Source: M3007 sp964539805 (GTDB lineage: Bacteria > Bacteroidota > Bacteroidia > Chitinophagales > Saprospiraceae). From it: a DNA stretch of 64,000 bases. How positions within the stretch are numbered: the stretch's first letter is position 1; every line of letters begins with the position of its first letter. A program made the position numbers and the translations under genes. This document shows positions 54,387 through 63,327 of the stretch, piece by piece. The stretch covers positions 1 through 64,000 of the forward strand of contig CAZIKN010000015.1 of assembly GCA_964539805.1 (NCBI GenBank), written 5' to 3'. Under the pieces are notes generated by a model. It worked only from the letters and a program-made list of their open reading frames with translations. It was not told the origin of the DNA and made no database searches.

Positions 54387-54394
54387 TACTTTTG
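54387..54394 (+). promoter_or_regulatory. -7 promoter box TACTTTTG (antitoxin gene)
   Basis: Perfect TAnnTTTG, 17 bases before the antitoxin ATG at 54411. Confidence 0.5.
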
Positions 54395-54410
54395 TAAAAA
54401 ATATTGAAAA

Positions 54411-54713
54411 ATGATTCAATTCACATTATCCATTCCATTTTCCGAATTCGATTCTGATCTGGTTGAAAAAATTAAATTTTTGCTCACATCTCAGGAAAAT
54501 GAAGATGCAGAGGTTGTCATTCGTATCAAATCAAAAAAGAAAACGCGCCCTTCAGCCCTAAGAAAAGAGTCAAAAGATCAGTACTTGTCCAGGCTCACAC
54601 AATCCCTTGAAGAAAATCGAAATGCTAAAGAGGTTGTAATCTTTAACAGTATAGATGAGTTTGACGATTTCGCAAAACAACCCCAGCCAAGTTATGCCAA
54701 AGATTCAATTTAG
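54411..54713 (+). CDS. antitoxin of a YoeB-type toxin-antitoxin system
   Basis: 100 residues, acidic and Lys-rich, no signal peptide. The C-terminal third (EVVIFNSIDEFDDFAKQPQPS) has the toxin-wrapping character of antitoxins in Bacteroidota, where such genes precede YoeB-like toxins. The downstream toxin start lies within this gene (20-base overlap), the normal type II layout. The toxin partner is decayed, so this antitoxin is presumably an orphan that may bind its promoter alone. Assignment rests on the neighbour and layout. Confidence 0.65.
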   Translation: MIQFTLSIPFSEFDSDLVEKIKFLLTSQENEDAEVVIRIKSKKKTRPSALRKESKDQYLSRLTQSLEENRNAKEVVIFNSIDEFDDFAKQPQPSYAKDSI

Positions 54714-54807
54714 TGCAACGGCTTTTAAGGATTTTATCGAATGGGGTTATGAAGTTCAAAAAGACAACATATTGATTCATAGTTGCCATGGCCACTACGA
54801 CCTGTGA
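54694..54807 (+). pseudogene. YoeB/Txe-type toxin with internal deletion
   Basis: A 37-codon frame: the N-terminus KIQFSATAFKDFIEW and the C-terminus ILIHSCHGHYDL match the two ends of YoeB-family endoribonucleases (usually about 85 residues), but about 48 residues between, including the RNA-binding and several catalytic positions, are missing, and the frame is kept. The catalytic C-terminal His-Tyr pair (GHY) survives. It overlaps the antitoxin gene by 20 bases. Confidence 0.75.
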
Positions 54808-54838
54808 TAATATTATTAGGTAAAACGGCAGCAGGAAA

Positions 54839-55789
54839 TCAAAATTCCCTTCGCCTTTCCCAGTAGTTTTGATCCTCCACTTCTTCCAGCAAATTCAGGT
54901 AATTGGTGTAGCGCAGTTCACTCACTTTGCCTTCTGACAAAGCGGACAACACCGCACAGCCAGGCTCATTGCGGTGCAGGCAAGCCCCACCAAATTTGCA
55001 TTGACCTGACAAGGCAAAAAACTCCCTGAAACTGTGTGCGATATTGGCCTTGTCCTTATTGTTGAAGGCTAAGGTTTTAATACCCGGGGTATCTATGAGG
55101 TTGCCCCCAAAATCCAAGGCAAACATTTCGGCGAAAGTGGTTGTGTGTTGCCCTTTGCCCGAATAATCACTGATGTCACCCGTTCGCAGATCCAACTGAG
55201 GCTGTAACGCATTGACCAAGGTGCTTTTACCCACGCCGGATTGGCCACTGATCAAGGTGGTTTTGCCTTGTAAAAGAGTTCTGAACGCCTCTAAGTTGAG
55301 TTGTTGTGGTACTGAAGTAAGCAGGGTGCCATAGCCAATGTCTTCATACACCGCTTTCATTTCCTCAAAAACGTCTATCGCCTCTGCGTCATACAAATCG
55401 GCTTTGTTGAACACAATGGTTACTGGGATTTCATCGCGTTCCGTCATAACCAAAAAACGGTCAATAAAGCCCGGCTTCAGGGTAGGATGCACCACGGTAA
55501 CAATTAAAACGGCCTGATCTATATTGGCGGCAAGCAGATGTAGATCATGTTTGCGGCGCGGTGATTGCCGCAGAATGTAGTTCCTTCTTGGCAATATCTT
55601 CTTTATCAAGCCTTTATCAGGACCTTCATGCGCAAGTTCTACCTCGTCGCCCACGGCTACCGGATTAGTCAGTGGAATGTCATCAAGACGGAATTTGCCC
55701 ACAATTCGGCACTGCCATACTTGGTTGTTTTCATGAAGTCGGACGCTATACCAGCTTCCGGTTGATTTTATTACGGTTCCTATTTGCAT
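54839..55789 (-). CDS. rsgA: ribosome small subunit-dependent GTPase A
   Basis: 316 residues. An OB fold (1-75) precedes a circularly permuted GTPase domain: VFNKADLYDAE (G4), then SGQSGVGKSTLVNAL (G1) and DTPGIKTLA (G3). The C-terminal zinc-binding region has CKFGGACLHRNEPGC. RsgA assists maturation of the 30S subunit and checks its decoding centre. It lies 4 bases downstream of the phoH-like gene on the same strand, so the two are probably co-transcribed. Confidence 0.96.
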   Translation of the reverse strand: MQIGTVIKSTGSWYSVRLHENNQVWQCRIVGKFRLDDIPLTNPVAVGDEVELAHEGPDKGLIKKILPRRNYILRQSPRRKHDLHLLAANIDQAVLIVTVVHPTLKPGFIDRFLVMTERDEIPVTIVFNKADLYDAEAIDVFEEMKAVYEDIGYGTLLTSVPQQLNLEAFRTLLQGKTTLISGQSGVGKSTLVNALQPQLDLRTGDISDYSGKGQHTTTFAEMFALDFGGNLIDTPGIKTLAFNNKDKANIAHSFREFFALSGQCKFGGACLHRNEPGCAVLSALSEGKVSELRYTNYLNLLEEVEDQNYWERRREF

Positions 55790-55793
55790 TTTT

Positions 55794-56843
55794 TTAGTTC
55801 TGTACCGCCTCTGCCGCTGTGTCCTCCACTTTGTTGTCAGCAGTTTGTTCGGCCATTTTGCGGCGTTCTTTGCGGGCGCGTTCCTCTGCCTCTATTTTGT
55901 CGTATGCTTTGATAATTTCTTTCACCAAACGGTGGCGTACTACATCTTCAGTGGTGAGATTGATGACTGAAATACCATCCACGCCATCCAAAATGTCCAC
56001 GGCCTGTCGCAAACCCGAACGCTGATGGTGTGGCAAATCCACTTGGCTCAGGTCACCGGTTATGATGCATTTGGCGGAAGGGCCAAGGCGGGTGAGGAAC
56101 ATTTTCAATTGCAAAGGCGTGGCATTTTGGGCCTCGTCCAGAATAATATAGGCGTTGTCCAGAGTGCGTCCGCGCATGAATGCCAGGGGAGCGATTTCAA
56201 TGACCCGGTTTTCCATAAAGAAATTAAGCTTGTCCATGGGCAGCATGTCGTCCAGGGCATCATAAAGCGGGCGCAGGTAGGGATCTACTTTTTCCTTGAG
56301 ATCGCCGGGCAAGAAGCCAAGGTTTTCGCCTGCTTCCACTGCTGGGCGGGTCAGCACAATTTTTTTGATCAATTTGTTTTTGAGTGCACGCACCGCAATG
56401 GCAACCGCAGTGTAGGTTTTGCCCGTACCTGCCGGACCAAGTGCGAACACGATGTCGTTCATGTCACACACTTCTATCATGCGTTTTTGGTTGCGGGTTT
56501 TGGCCTTGATTGGTTTGCCATCGCGCCCATACAGGATAACATTGGCCCCGGAGCCATCTCCATTGACGGGGATGCGCACCTCGAAAGGGTTTTCGCCACC
56601 AAGCAGGTCTTCAACGGTCTGAATGCTCAGTTCGTGATGCTCGCGCAGGTAACGAACCATCATTTCAAATTTGGCCTTGGCTGCCTGGGTATCCTTTTTC
56701 TCGCCATTGATTTTTAAGGTATCACCGCGCTGGGTAATGGTCACGTCAGGAAAAGCTTTGCGCAGCAGATTAAGTTTTGCGTTGTTTTCGCCATAGAGTT
56801 CTACGGGATCAACAGCTTCTACCGTAAGAATGATTTCGCTCAA
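55794..56843 (-). CDS. phoH: PhoH family protein (ATPase)
   Basis: 349 residues. It has a KH-like N-terminal domain and a P-loop ATPase core: FALGPAGTGKTYTAV (Walker A), LDEAQNATPLQLKMFLTRLG (Walker B) and ITGDLSQVDLPHH (sensor motif). This is the PhoH/YbeZ type, associated with RNA metabolism and ribosome maturation; it usually sits beside ybeY, which is not seen here. It may be co-transcribed with rsgA. Confidence 0.95.
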   Translation of the reverse strand: MSEIILTVEAVDPVELYGENNAKLNLLRKAFPDVTITQRGDTLKINGEKKDTQAAKAKFEMMVRYLREHHELSIQTVEDLLGGENPFEVRIPVNGDGSGANVILYGRDGKPIKAKTRNQKRMIEVCDMNDIVFALGPAGTGKTYTAVAIAVRALKNKLIKKIVLTRPAVEAGENLGFLPGDLKEKVDPYLRPLYDALDDMLPMDKLNFFMENRVIEIAPLAFMRGRTLDNAYIILDEAQNATPLQLKMFLTRLGPSAKCIITGDLSQVDLPHHQRSGLRQAVDILDGVDGISVINLTTEDVVRHRLVKEIIKAYDKIEAEERARKERRKMAEQTADNKVEDTAAEAVQN

Positions 56844-57071
56844 ATTAAAGTGCTTAAATTTTTGGAGCAGCGGGAAATACGAGGGTCAACAGATTGCACC
56901 AGATTAAGGGTTCAGCATAAAGAACAATGAACCTTAAAAAGCCATCACCTCGGTTTCCATGCCTTGTGAATGTAATGAATTGCATCAATGCACAAAAGTA
57001 CATCAATTGCACGAAAATCACAACAGTGTTTTCATCTTGGGAGTTCCCTCAAATGGCATCATTGTGTAAGT

Positions 57072-57749
57072 TTATTTTCGTGGTATCTCATACTGTATGG
57101 ATGCCTGTAAAAAATCGCGTCCGGTTTCATCGTTGATCCTGTAATCAAATTGGTGTACATAACCGATGTGCGCTGTCAAAGTTTTGGAAAAACGCCGCCC
57201 AAAAAGCAGGAGTAAGCGATTCCGTTCAAAATAGGCGGGCTTATTGGTAAAAAATAGTTCATTGCTTAGCGAAGTGAAATAAGTTCCGTTGCGCATTTCC
57301 TTGCTGTTGAGCAGCACCTGAACGCCCACCCTGCTGCGGAATCGGAGCCGAAAGCCATTTTGGGTAAAACGTTGCTCTGCACGGTAGCGGTGTTCCAAAC
57401 GCACCCGCCCCATTTCCTGCATAAAGGTGACCTGAGGCCAAATCCGCAATTCATCATTGTTTTTGGGCCGTACAAAATTTCCTCCTTCCCGATAGGTATC
57501 GTAATCTCCGGCAGCCAGCGTCAACGTAATCTGCCGATTGGGACGGTATATTAGCCCTCCAGTCCATTCATGATAGTGAAAATCCGAATAAAGATCCAAA
57601 GAGCGCAATTGGGCCTCCGTAAAAAAGGTCCATCGCGACTTGAGCGAATAACGCAATTGCAGTATGTTCCAGGAACCCAATGGAGGTGCTTGAGCCATAA
57701 GATAGGTTGTACCCAGACTCAAAGATACAATAGCAAAAACAGATTTCAT
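57072..57749 (-). CDS. DUF2490 outer membrane protein
   Basis: About 225 residues from ATG 57749 with signal peptide (MKSVFAIVSLSLGTTYLMAQ). The repeated amphipathic strands with Arg/Tyr-rich turns (SRWTFFTEAQLRSLDLY, VRLEHRYRAEQRF, and the final YVHQFDYRINDETGRDFLQA) match DUF2490, a probable small beta-barrel of the outer membrane found across Bacteroidota. Function unknown. Next to a lipoprotein gene on the same strand, separated by 36 bases. Confidence 0.85.
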   Translation of the reverse strand: MKSVFAIVSLSLGTTYLMAQAPPLGSWNILQLRYSLKSRWTFFTEAQLRSLDLYSDFHYHEWTGGLIYRPNRQITLTLAAGDYDTYREGGNFVRPKNNDELRIWPQVTFMQEMGRVRLEHRYRAEQRFTQNGFRLRFRSRVGVQVLLNSKEMRNGTYFTSLSNELFFTNKPAYFERNRLLLLFGRRFSKTLTAHIGYVHQFDYRINDETGRDFLQASIQYEIPRK

Positions 57750-57785
57750 GTACGAAGATGTAAAAAACAAATGCCGATTTCAAAC

Positions 57786-58376
57786 CTACATGCAATCATT
57801 TTCAATGGTTTGTTTGCCAAAAACGATGATGGATTTACAAACCAAAAAGTTGCCGTAACCCTCAAAAAGAATCGGGTTGGAGGCTGTGCTGGCACGATAG
57901 TACAGGCGGTAATAGGAGCCGATTTTGTATTTTTCTTTAGGCACCTGGATCGCGAGTGTTCTATCTGTGCTGGTTGAAAGGCTGAATTGCTGTATGGTAT
58001 TCTTGTTTTCATCCACGATGGCCAAACGCAGTTTTACCCGCTCCTGCTTATCATCATTCAACAAAATCAAACTAAATAATCCGTCAATCATCACCGGGTT
58101 AGGGAAAAAAGCGATTTCTTTTACACTTGTAGCGGTTGCACCCGCCGTGCTTACGGTATCAGTAAAGCTCAGGTAGGCACTTTCTTCTGTACTTAATTTG
58201 ATGTTGCGCCAATCATCAAAAGAAGCACAACTACCATGTGTGCCTTCTGTCTGGCCCTGATCGTTAAACCTTTGAATGCAGGAAAAATCAAGGGCTTTTG
58301 TCATCGGAATATTCTCCTTGTTTTGGCAGCCCAATACTAAAGGCAATGCAATGATTAATAAGTGTATGCGATACAT
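57786..58376 (-). CDS. hypothetical lipoprotein
   Basis: 196 residues with signal peptide and lipobox (ALPLVLGC), so a membrane-anchored lipoprotein. The remainder is beta-rich (SAYLSFTDTVSTAGA, VKLRLAIVDENKNTI) and ends with two Cys (LVCKSI, NDCM) that may pair. No recognised domain. The gene precedes the DUF2490 gene on the same strand. Confidence 0.75.
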   Translation of the reverse strand: MYRIHLLIIALPLVLGCQNKENIPMTKALDFSCIQRFNDQGQTEGTHGSCASFDDWRNIKLSTEESAYLSFTDTVSTAGATATSVKEIAFFPNPVMIDGLFSLILLNDDKQERVKLRLAIVDENKNTIQQFSLSTSTDRTLAIQVPKEKYKIGSYYRLYYRASTASNPILFEGYGNFLVCKSIIVFGKQTIENDCM

Positions 58377-58439
58377 GATGTCAAAATTAAATTTTTTTAA
58401 ATTGTCATTAGGTTTTTTTCGGTAGTTGATGAAAATAAG

Positions 58440-59030
58440 CTATTCATGTAAGGTAAACAGAGTTAATCCCTTGGCCTCCCGTTCAAACCATTTTACCGAA
58501 GCCTGAGTCTTATCACCGGTTTGAGTGTCACACTTAAAAAAAGTATAATATAATTGCCAGCAATAACCCACACGACGTTGCAAATTATCCAAAGTTTTGT
58601 GGGACAGACTTCCCGGATGGCCCGATACGCTGTTAAGCCAGGCGTAATAAGCGTCATCATGCGTCTCAATAACATCCAGAATGGCCAATTCAGGGGTAAA
58701 GGGTTCCAAAAAACGTCGTGCCAAAATGCCATGATGCTTAGACCAATCTCGGGGGCGGCTCCTGTCTTCCTTATATTTAAAGGTATCATGAACAAAAGCA
58801 ATAATCCTCAAGGCTGTTCTGAGGGTTTTCAGTTCTGGTGGCAGTTGCTCTATGTTGTCCAATACTTCACGCACATGCAGGCACACCTGGCCCTCAGGAT
58901 GGCCAAAGCGTGGTTCTCCCCAAAGCAAGCCAAACCTGAAATCGGAGGATTGCAGCAGGGCAAACTCCAATTCATTTTCTGGTTTTAGCAGGGCCTCCAA
59001 CAGGCCAGGATCATTGGTCAGGCGTTTCAT
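58440..59030 (-). CDS. HD-domain-like hydrolase
   Basis: 196 residues, cytosolic. The segment RIIAFVHDTFKYKEDRS has the HD pair of the metal-dependent phosphohydrolase superfamily, and further His residues follow (KHHGILARRFL, VIETHDDAYYAWL) in the spacing expected of HD proteins. The substrate may be a nucleotide or cyclic dinucleotide; no additional domain indicates which. It stands alone, upstream of a 212-bp intergenic region. Confidence 0.75.
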   Translation of the reverse strand: MKRLTNDPGLLEALLKPENELEFALLQSSDFRFGLLWGEPRFGHPEGQVCLHVREVLDNIEQLPPELKTLRTALRIIAFVHDTFKYKEDRSRPRDWSKHHGILARRFLEPFTPELAILDVIETHDDAYYAWLNSVSGHPGSLSHKTLDNLQRRVGYCWQLYYTFFKCDTQTGDKTQASVKWFEREAKGLTLFTLHE

Positions 59031-59242
59031 ATTTTTATTGATCGTACAAATAACGGCATTCGTCGGTCAAAAATGGTTAGTACACGTCAAAACAAGCACA
59101 AATGATATTTAATATTGCAAATTTGCATCAAAATTGAAGCAAAACGGGTGGTTAATACTTCGTTAAAGTATGCAATTTTAAAAGCAAAATTAGGTTTCAA
59201 CTCGTTATTATTGCTAACAAAAAGCACACAAAAAAGCATCCG

Positions 59243-60361
59243 ATGAACAAAGCACTATCAACATTATTGGCAGGAGCAGCAGGAGGATTGATCACTCTTG
59301 GCGCAAGCAAGTTGATGGAAAAGCCTCAGCTACCAGCAACACCTGCCTCAAATCCAACAGCACGCCTCACTTATGGCGGTGGCCCTGCACCTTTTGATTT
59401 TAGCAAAGCAGCAGACAGGGCTATGCCTGCGGTGGTACACATTAAGGCAAGTGAAAGCCAACGTATTACACAGCAACGTTATCGCAATGATCCTTTCAGT
59501 TTCTTTTTCGGTGATTATCAGCCGCGCGAAGGTACAGGATCGGGCGTAATTTACACAGAGGATGGCTACATCCTTACCAATAACCATGTTGTAGAGTTTG
59601 CAGATGAGTTTCTGGTCACCCTGCATGACAACCGCGAATTCAGAGCGCGATTGGTCGGCCGCGATGCCAGTACAGATATGGCAGTTCTAAAAATTGATGC
59701 TAAAGACCTGCCGGCCATTGAACTTACCAACTCGGATGATGTCAAGGTTGGCGAATGGGCCATCGCGGTAGGAAATCCATTTGATTTGGCCTCCACGGTT
59801 ACTGCTGGCATCGTAAGTGCCAAAGGTCGAAATATCAATATCATACGCGAAGGCGCATCTATTGAATCATTTATTCAAACCGATGCAGCCGTCAACCCCG
59901 GTAATTCAGGTGGCGCTTTGGTAGATATCAATGGCAAGCTAATCGGTATCAACTCTGCCATCGCCTCTCCAACTGGAGCTTATGCAGGTTATGCCTTTGC
60001 TATACCAACCAACCTTGCCAAACGTATTGCCGATGACCTAATCAAATATGGCAAGTTCAAGCGCGGCTATCTGGGTGTTGATATTGCAGTTATGAGCGAA
60101 GAAATTGCCGCCCAATTGAATATTCCCAACGCATCAGGTATTATAGTTACCCAACTTGACCCACGAGGCTCTGCTTCACGCGCAGGTATTCAAAAATATG
60201 ATGTCATAACCAAGATTGAGGGTAAACCCGTGTCAACACTGGCAGAATTACGCGAACGGGTGGGGATAGCCAAATCCGGCGATGTGCTGCAAATGGTTAT
60301 TTCAAGAAATGGCAAAGAAATGCAGCTGCCAGTAAAAATGGTTACTACTGGTGGTGAATGA
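59243..60361 (+). CDS. HtrA/Deg-type serine protease with one PDZ domain
   Basis: 372 residues. A short N-terminal hydrophobic segment (likely signal or anchor) is followed by a trypsin-like domain with the triad His in TNNHVVEFAD, Asp in STDMAVLKIDA and Ser in VNPGNSGGALVD, and one PDZ domain (YLGVDIAVMSEEIAAQLN). DegS-like and DegP-like proteins differ by PDZ number; this has one, as in DegS-type and short Deg proteins of Bacteroidota. It degrades or refolds misfolded envelope proteins. A terminator follows. Confidence 0.94.
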   Translation: MNKALSTLLAGAAGGLITLGASKLMEKPQLPATPASNPTARLTYGGGPAPFDFSKAADRAMPAVVHIKASESQRITQQRYRNDPFSFFFGDYQPREGTGSGVIYTEDGYILTNNHVVEFADEFLVTLHDNREFRARLVGRDASTDMAVLKIDAKDLPAIELTNSDDVKVGEWAIAVGNPFDLASTVTAGIVSAKGRNINIIREGASIESFIQTDAAVNPGNSGGALVDINGKLIGINSAIASPTGAYAGYAFAIPTNLAKRIADDLIKYGKFKRGYLGVDIAVMSEEIAAQLNIPNASGIIVTQLDPRGSASRAGIQKYDVITKIEGKPVSTLAELRERVGIAKSGDVLQMVISRNGKEMQLPVKMVTTGGE

Positions 60362-60449
60362 GCCTTCGTTAACCCAATAAGATAAAAATAATGGGTAGTA
60401 CCGAATACTACCTGAAAGATAAAGTTGGTTTTTCGTTTTGTTTTGATGT

Positions 60450-60484
60450 GTCTGCTCTGCGCAATGCAGGGCAGACTTTTTTTT
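60450..60484 (+). terminator. rho-independent terminator
   Basis: gtctgctctgc (60450-60460) pairs with gcagggcagac (60466-60476), one G-T wobble, a 5-base loop, followed by eight Ts. It ends the HtrA transcript. Confidence 0.92.
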
Positions 60485-60496
60485 GCGAAAAAGCTC

Positions 60497-60504
60497 TACC
60501 TTTG
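60497..60504 (+). promoter_or_regulatory. -7 promoter box TACCTTTG (metK)
   Basis: Matches TAnnTTTG; transcription would begin near 60510, giving a leader of about 133 nt before the metK ATG. Confidence 0.45.
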
Positions 60505-60509
60505 CGCGC

Positions 60510-60642
60510 GCCAGAAACGTTTAAATGACGCATTGACCAACATTCCTAATTTCATTTTATAACATAAAAAATGGACAAGGCTTTGAAAGACAACCTTAAA
60601 GTTGATCCAAGGGCCTGACCGACAACTACTTAGCATCTTATA
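60510..60642 (+). other. metK leader with small frame and possible pairings
   Basis: A 15-codon frame (ATG 60571, M-D-K-A-L-K..., ending at TGA about 60618) lies in the leader, and short complementary pieces (aagg/cctt, gttg/caac, aggc/gcct) could fold the region 60577-60628. It has none of the conserved elements of the SAM-I or SAM-II riboswitches that I know. Regulatory role is speculative. Confidence 0.25.
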
Positions 60643-61905
60643 ATGGCTTACTTATTTACCTCAGAATCCGTTTCAGAAGGCCATCCGGACAAAGTCGCCG
60701 ACCAGATCAGCGATGGCATTCTTGATGAATTTCTTCGCCAAGACCCTAACGCCAAAGTGGCTTGCGAAACCCTCGTTACCACGGGCTTGGTGGTAGTAGC
60801 CGGCGAAGTACGTTCTACTGCCTATGTGGATATCCAAGAAACCACACGGAAAGTGATACAGCGCATCGGTTATACCAAAGCAGAATACCAATTCGATGCT
60901 AAAAGTTGCGGTATCATCAGTGCTATACACGAACAAAGTGCCGACATTGCGCAAGGGGTTGATGTGGGAAAAAAAGAGGACGATCAAGGTGCTGGCGACC
61001 AGGGCATGATGTTTGGCTATGCAACAAATGAAACCGACAATTATATGCCATTGCCGCTGGATCTCTCTCATTTGTTGCTGCGTGAATTAGCCTTTATCCG
61101 CAAAGAGGGCAAGCAAATGAAGTACCTCCGCCCCGATGCCAAAAGTCAGGTCACCATTGAGTATTCCGATAAACACCAGCCCAAAAAAATAGACACCATC
61201 GTCATCAGTACACAACATGATGATTTTGATGCTGATGAAAAAATGTTGGCCAAAATTGCAGCAGATGTACAAAAAATCCTTATTCCAAGGGTAAAAAAGC
61301 ATCTCCCGGCCCGCGTAGCCAAACTTTTTACGCCAGATGTCAAATATTTCATCAACCCTACCGGCAAATTCGTCATCGGTGGCCCACACGGGGATACCGG
61401 TCTTACTGGCCGTAAAATCATTGTAGATACTTATGGGGGCAAAGGTGCACATGGTGGCGGTGCTTTCAGCGGCAAAGATCCCTCTAAAGTGGACCGTTCG
61501 GCAGCCTATGCCACGCGCCACATTGCCAAAAATGTGGTGGCAGCAGGTTTGTGCAATCAATGCCTCGTGCAAGTGGCATACGCCATTGGGGTAGCAAAAC
61601 CTGTTGGCCTTTATGTCAACACGTACGGAACCTGTAAGGTCAAAGGCCTTACTGATGGTGAAATTGCCCAAAAACTATTAGGTGTTTTTGACCTGCGCCC
61701 TGCGGCCATTGTGCGGCGTTATGGCCTGAAAAACCCAATTTTTTCTGAAACAGCTGCCTATGGCCACTTTGGGCGCAATCCTGAGCAAAAAACGGTGTAC
61801 ATCGGTGGGGGAAATGGCAGCAAACCAGAGGCCCGCACTGTGGAGACCTTTACCTGGGAAAAATTAGATGCTGTGGCGGACATCAAAAAAGCATTTGGTC
61901 TTTGA
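60643..61905 (+). CDS. metK: S-adenosylmethionine synthetase
   Basis: MetK makes SAM from methionine and ATP. 420 residues with SVSEGHPDKVADQISDGILD, the GAGDQGMMFGYATNE ATP site and GRKIIVDTYGG with the GGGAFSGKDPSKVDRSAAY loop. Slightly longer than the E. coli enzyme because of an insertion near residues 145-190, usual in Bacteroidota. It is followed by a terminator, so it is monocistronic. Confidence 0.97.
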   Translation: MAYLFTSESVSEGHPDKVADQISDGILDEFLRQDPNAKVACETLVTTGLVVVAGEVRSTAYVDIQETTRKVIQRIGYTKAEYQFDAKSCGIISAIHEQSADIAQGVDVGKKEDDQGAGDQGMMFGYATNETDNYMPLPLDLSHLLLRELAFIRKEGKQMKYLRPDAKSQVTIEYSDKHQPKKIDTIVISTQHDDFDADEKMLAKIAADVQKILIPRVKKHLPARVAKLFTPDVKYFINPTGKFVIGGPHGDTGLTGRKIIVDTYGGKGAHGGGAFSGKDPSKVDRSAAYATRHIAKNVVAAGLCNQCLVQVAYAIGVAKPVGLYVNTYGTCKVKGLTDGEIAQKLLGVFDLRPAAIVRRYGLKNPIFSETAAYGHFGRNPEQKTVYIGGGNGSKPEARTVETFTWEKLDAVADIKKAFGL

Positions 61906-61940
61906 TGTAATGCACGGATACCCACAGTCATAAGATAAAT

Positions 61941-61981
61941 GGGCCATCAGTGAAACCTTCGCTGATGGCCCGCGTTTTTTT
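61941..61981 (+). terminator. rho-independent terminator
   Basis: gggccatcag (61941-61950) pairs perfectly with ctgatggccc (61962-61971), followed by gcg and seven Ts, 35 bases after the metK stop and 6 bases before the folC ATG. Confidence 0.93.
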
Positions 61982-61986
61982 AAGTC

Positions 61987-63288
61987 ATGAACTACAAACA
62001 AACGCTTGACTATATGTTTGCCCAACTGCCTATGTACCAAAGGGTGGGAGCAGCGGCATATAAAAAAGACCTGACCAACACACTGGCACTTTGTGAGCAT
62101 TTGGGCAATCCTCACCAAAAGTTTCCTTGCATTCATGTTGGCGGTACCAATGGTAAAGGTTCAGTAAGCCATTTTTTGGCCGCTTTTTGTCAAGCACAGG
62201 GCATGAAAACGGGTTTATATGTAAGCCCACATTACAAAGATTTTCGAGAGCGCATAAAAATCAATGGACAACACATACCCCAAAATGCCGTGGTGAATTT
62301 TATAGCCCAAAACCGGGCTGCCTTAGAAGCGATACAGCCATCATTTTTTGAGATGACCGTAGGTATGGCATTTGATTTTTTTGCCCGAGAGAAGGTTGAT
62401 ATTGCCATTATTGAGGTGGGCTTGGGGGGGCGCTTGGACAGCACCAACGTGATTACCCCTGAAATCAGTGTCATAACCAATATCAGCTATGATCACATGA
62501 ATATGCTGGGTGATACCCTGCCCCAAATTGCTTACGAAAAAGCGGGCATCATAAAGCCTGGCATCCCGGTAGTCATTGGTGAAACCCATCCCGAATCAGC
62601 GCCCGTTTTTTTACAGAAAGCCAATGAATGCCATGCTGAAATCACTTTTGCCGATGCACATTTCAAGGTAGTTGAGCATGAAAAAAAACTTGATCTAAGT
62701 AGTTATATAACAACAGATTATGATGTTTTTAGAGATGAAAAAATCTTCCTTGATAACCTAAGGGTAGCGGCAGGCGGGCCCTACCAAAGTCGTAACCTTG
62801 CAACAGCGCTACAAGCATGGACTATTTTCCAAAGCGGGCATCCAGATCTGGGAAAAATACGGTTTGCCCTGTCTTATTTACGGGAACTGACCCAATTTCA
62901 GGGACGATGGCAGGTAATTGGCCACAATCCAGTGATCCTTTGTGATAGCGCACACAATGAAGCGGGCATCAGCGCTGTTTTTCAAAATATTGATCCATTA
63001 CTGACCGCGGATACCCAGTTGCGCATCGTTACCGGCTTTGTCAACGATAAAGATGTACACAAGGTATTGGCGCATTTTCCAACAAATGCAAGGTATTATT
63101 TTGCCAAGGCAAATATTCCTCGCGGATTGGACGCGGAAATGCTAAGGCAACAGGCGGCAGAACATGGTTTACAGGGGCGTGCATACTGCTCGGTGCGAAA
63201 CGCCCTGAAGGCAGCCAAACGCGCAGCAAAAACCAATGACCTGATTTTGGTAATTGGAAGTATTTTTGTGGTCGGAGAGGTGCTGTAA
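61987..63288 (+). CDS. folC: folylpolyglutamate synthase/dihydrofolate synthase
   Basis: 433 residues of the Mur-ligase superfamily. The P-loop is HVGGTNGKGSVSHFLA, the metal/ATP region EVGLGGRLDSTNVITP, and the C-terminal domain has LCDSAHNEAG. FolC adds glutamate to dihydropteroate and then to tetrahydrofolate in the cytosol. The metK terminator lies just before the start, so it probably has its own promoter within the terminator region or relies on readthrough. Confidence 0.95.
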   Translation: MNYKQTLDYMFAQLPMYQRVGAAAYKKDLTNTLALCEHLGNPHQKFPCIHVGGTNGKGSVSHFLAAFCQAQGMKTGLYVSPHYKDFRERIKINGQHIPQNAVVNFIAQNRAALEAIQPSFFEMTVGMAFDFFAREKVDIAIIEVGLGGRLDSTNVITPEISVITNISYDHMNMLGDTLPQIAYEKAGIIKPGIPVVIGETHPESAPVFLQKANECHAEITFADAHFKVVEHEKKLDLSSYITTDYDVFRDEKIFLDNLRVAAGGPYQSRNLATALQAWTIFQSGHPDLGKIRFALSYLRELTQFQGRWQVIGHNPVILCDSAHNEAGISAVFQNIDPLLTADTQLRIVTGFVNDKDVHKVLAHFPTNARYYFAKANIPRGLDAEMLRQQAAEHGLQGRAYCSVRNALKAAKRAAKTNDLILVIGSIFVVGEVL

Positions 63289-63327
63289 TGTCAGTATAAT
63301 TTTATCATTCCTAATAACCCTCAATTT

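Noticed and set aside
60510..60642. SAM riboswitch before metK
   Set aside because: No core element of SAM-I, SAM-II or SAM-III types is recognisable; only a tentative leader is reported.
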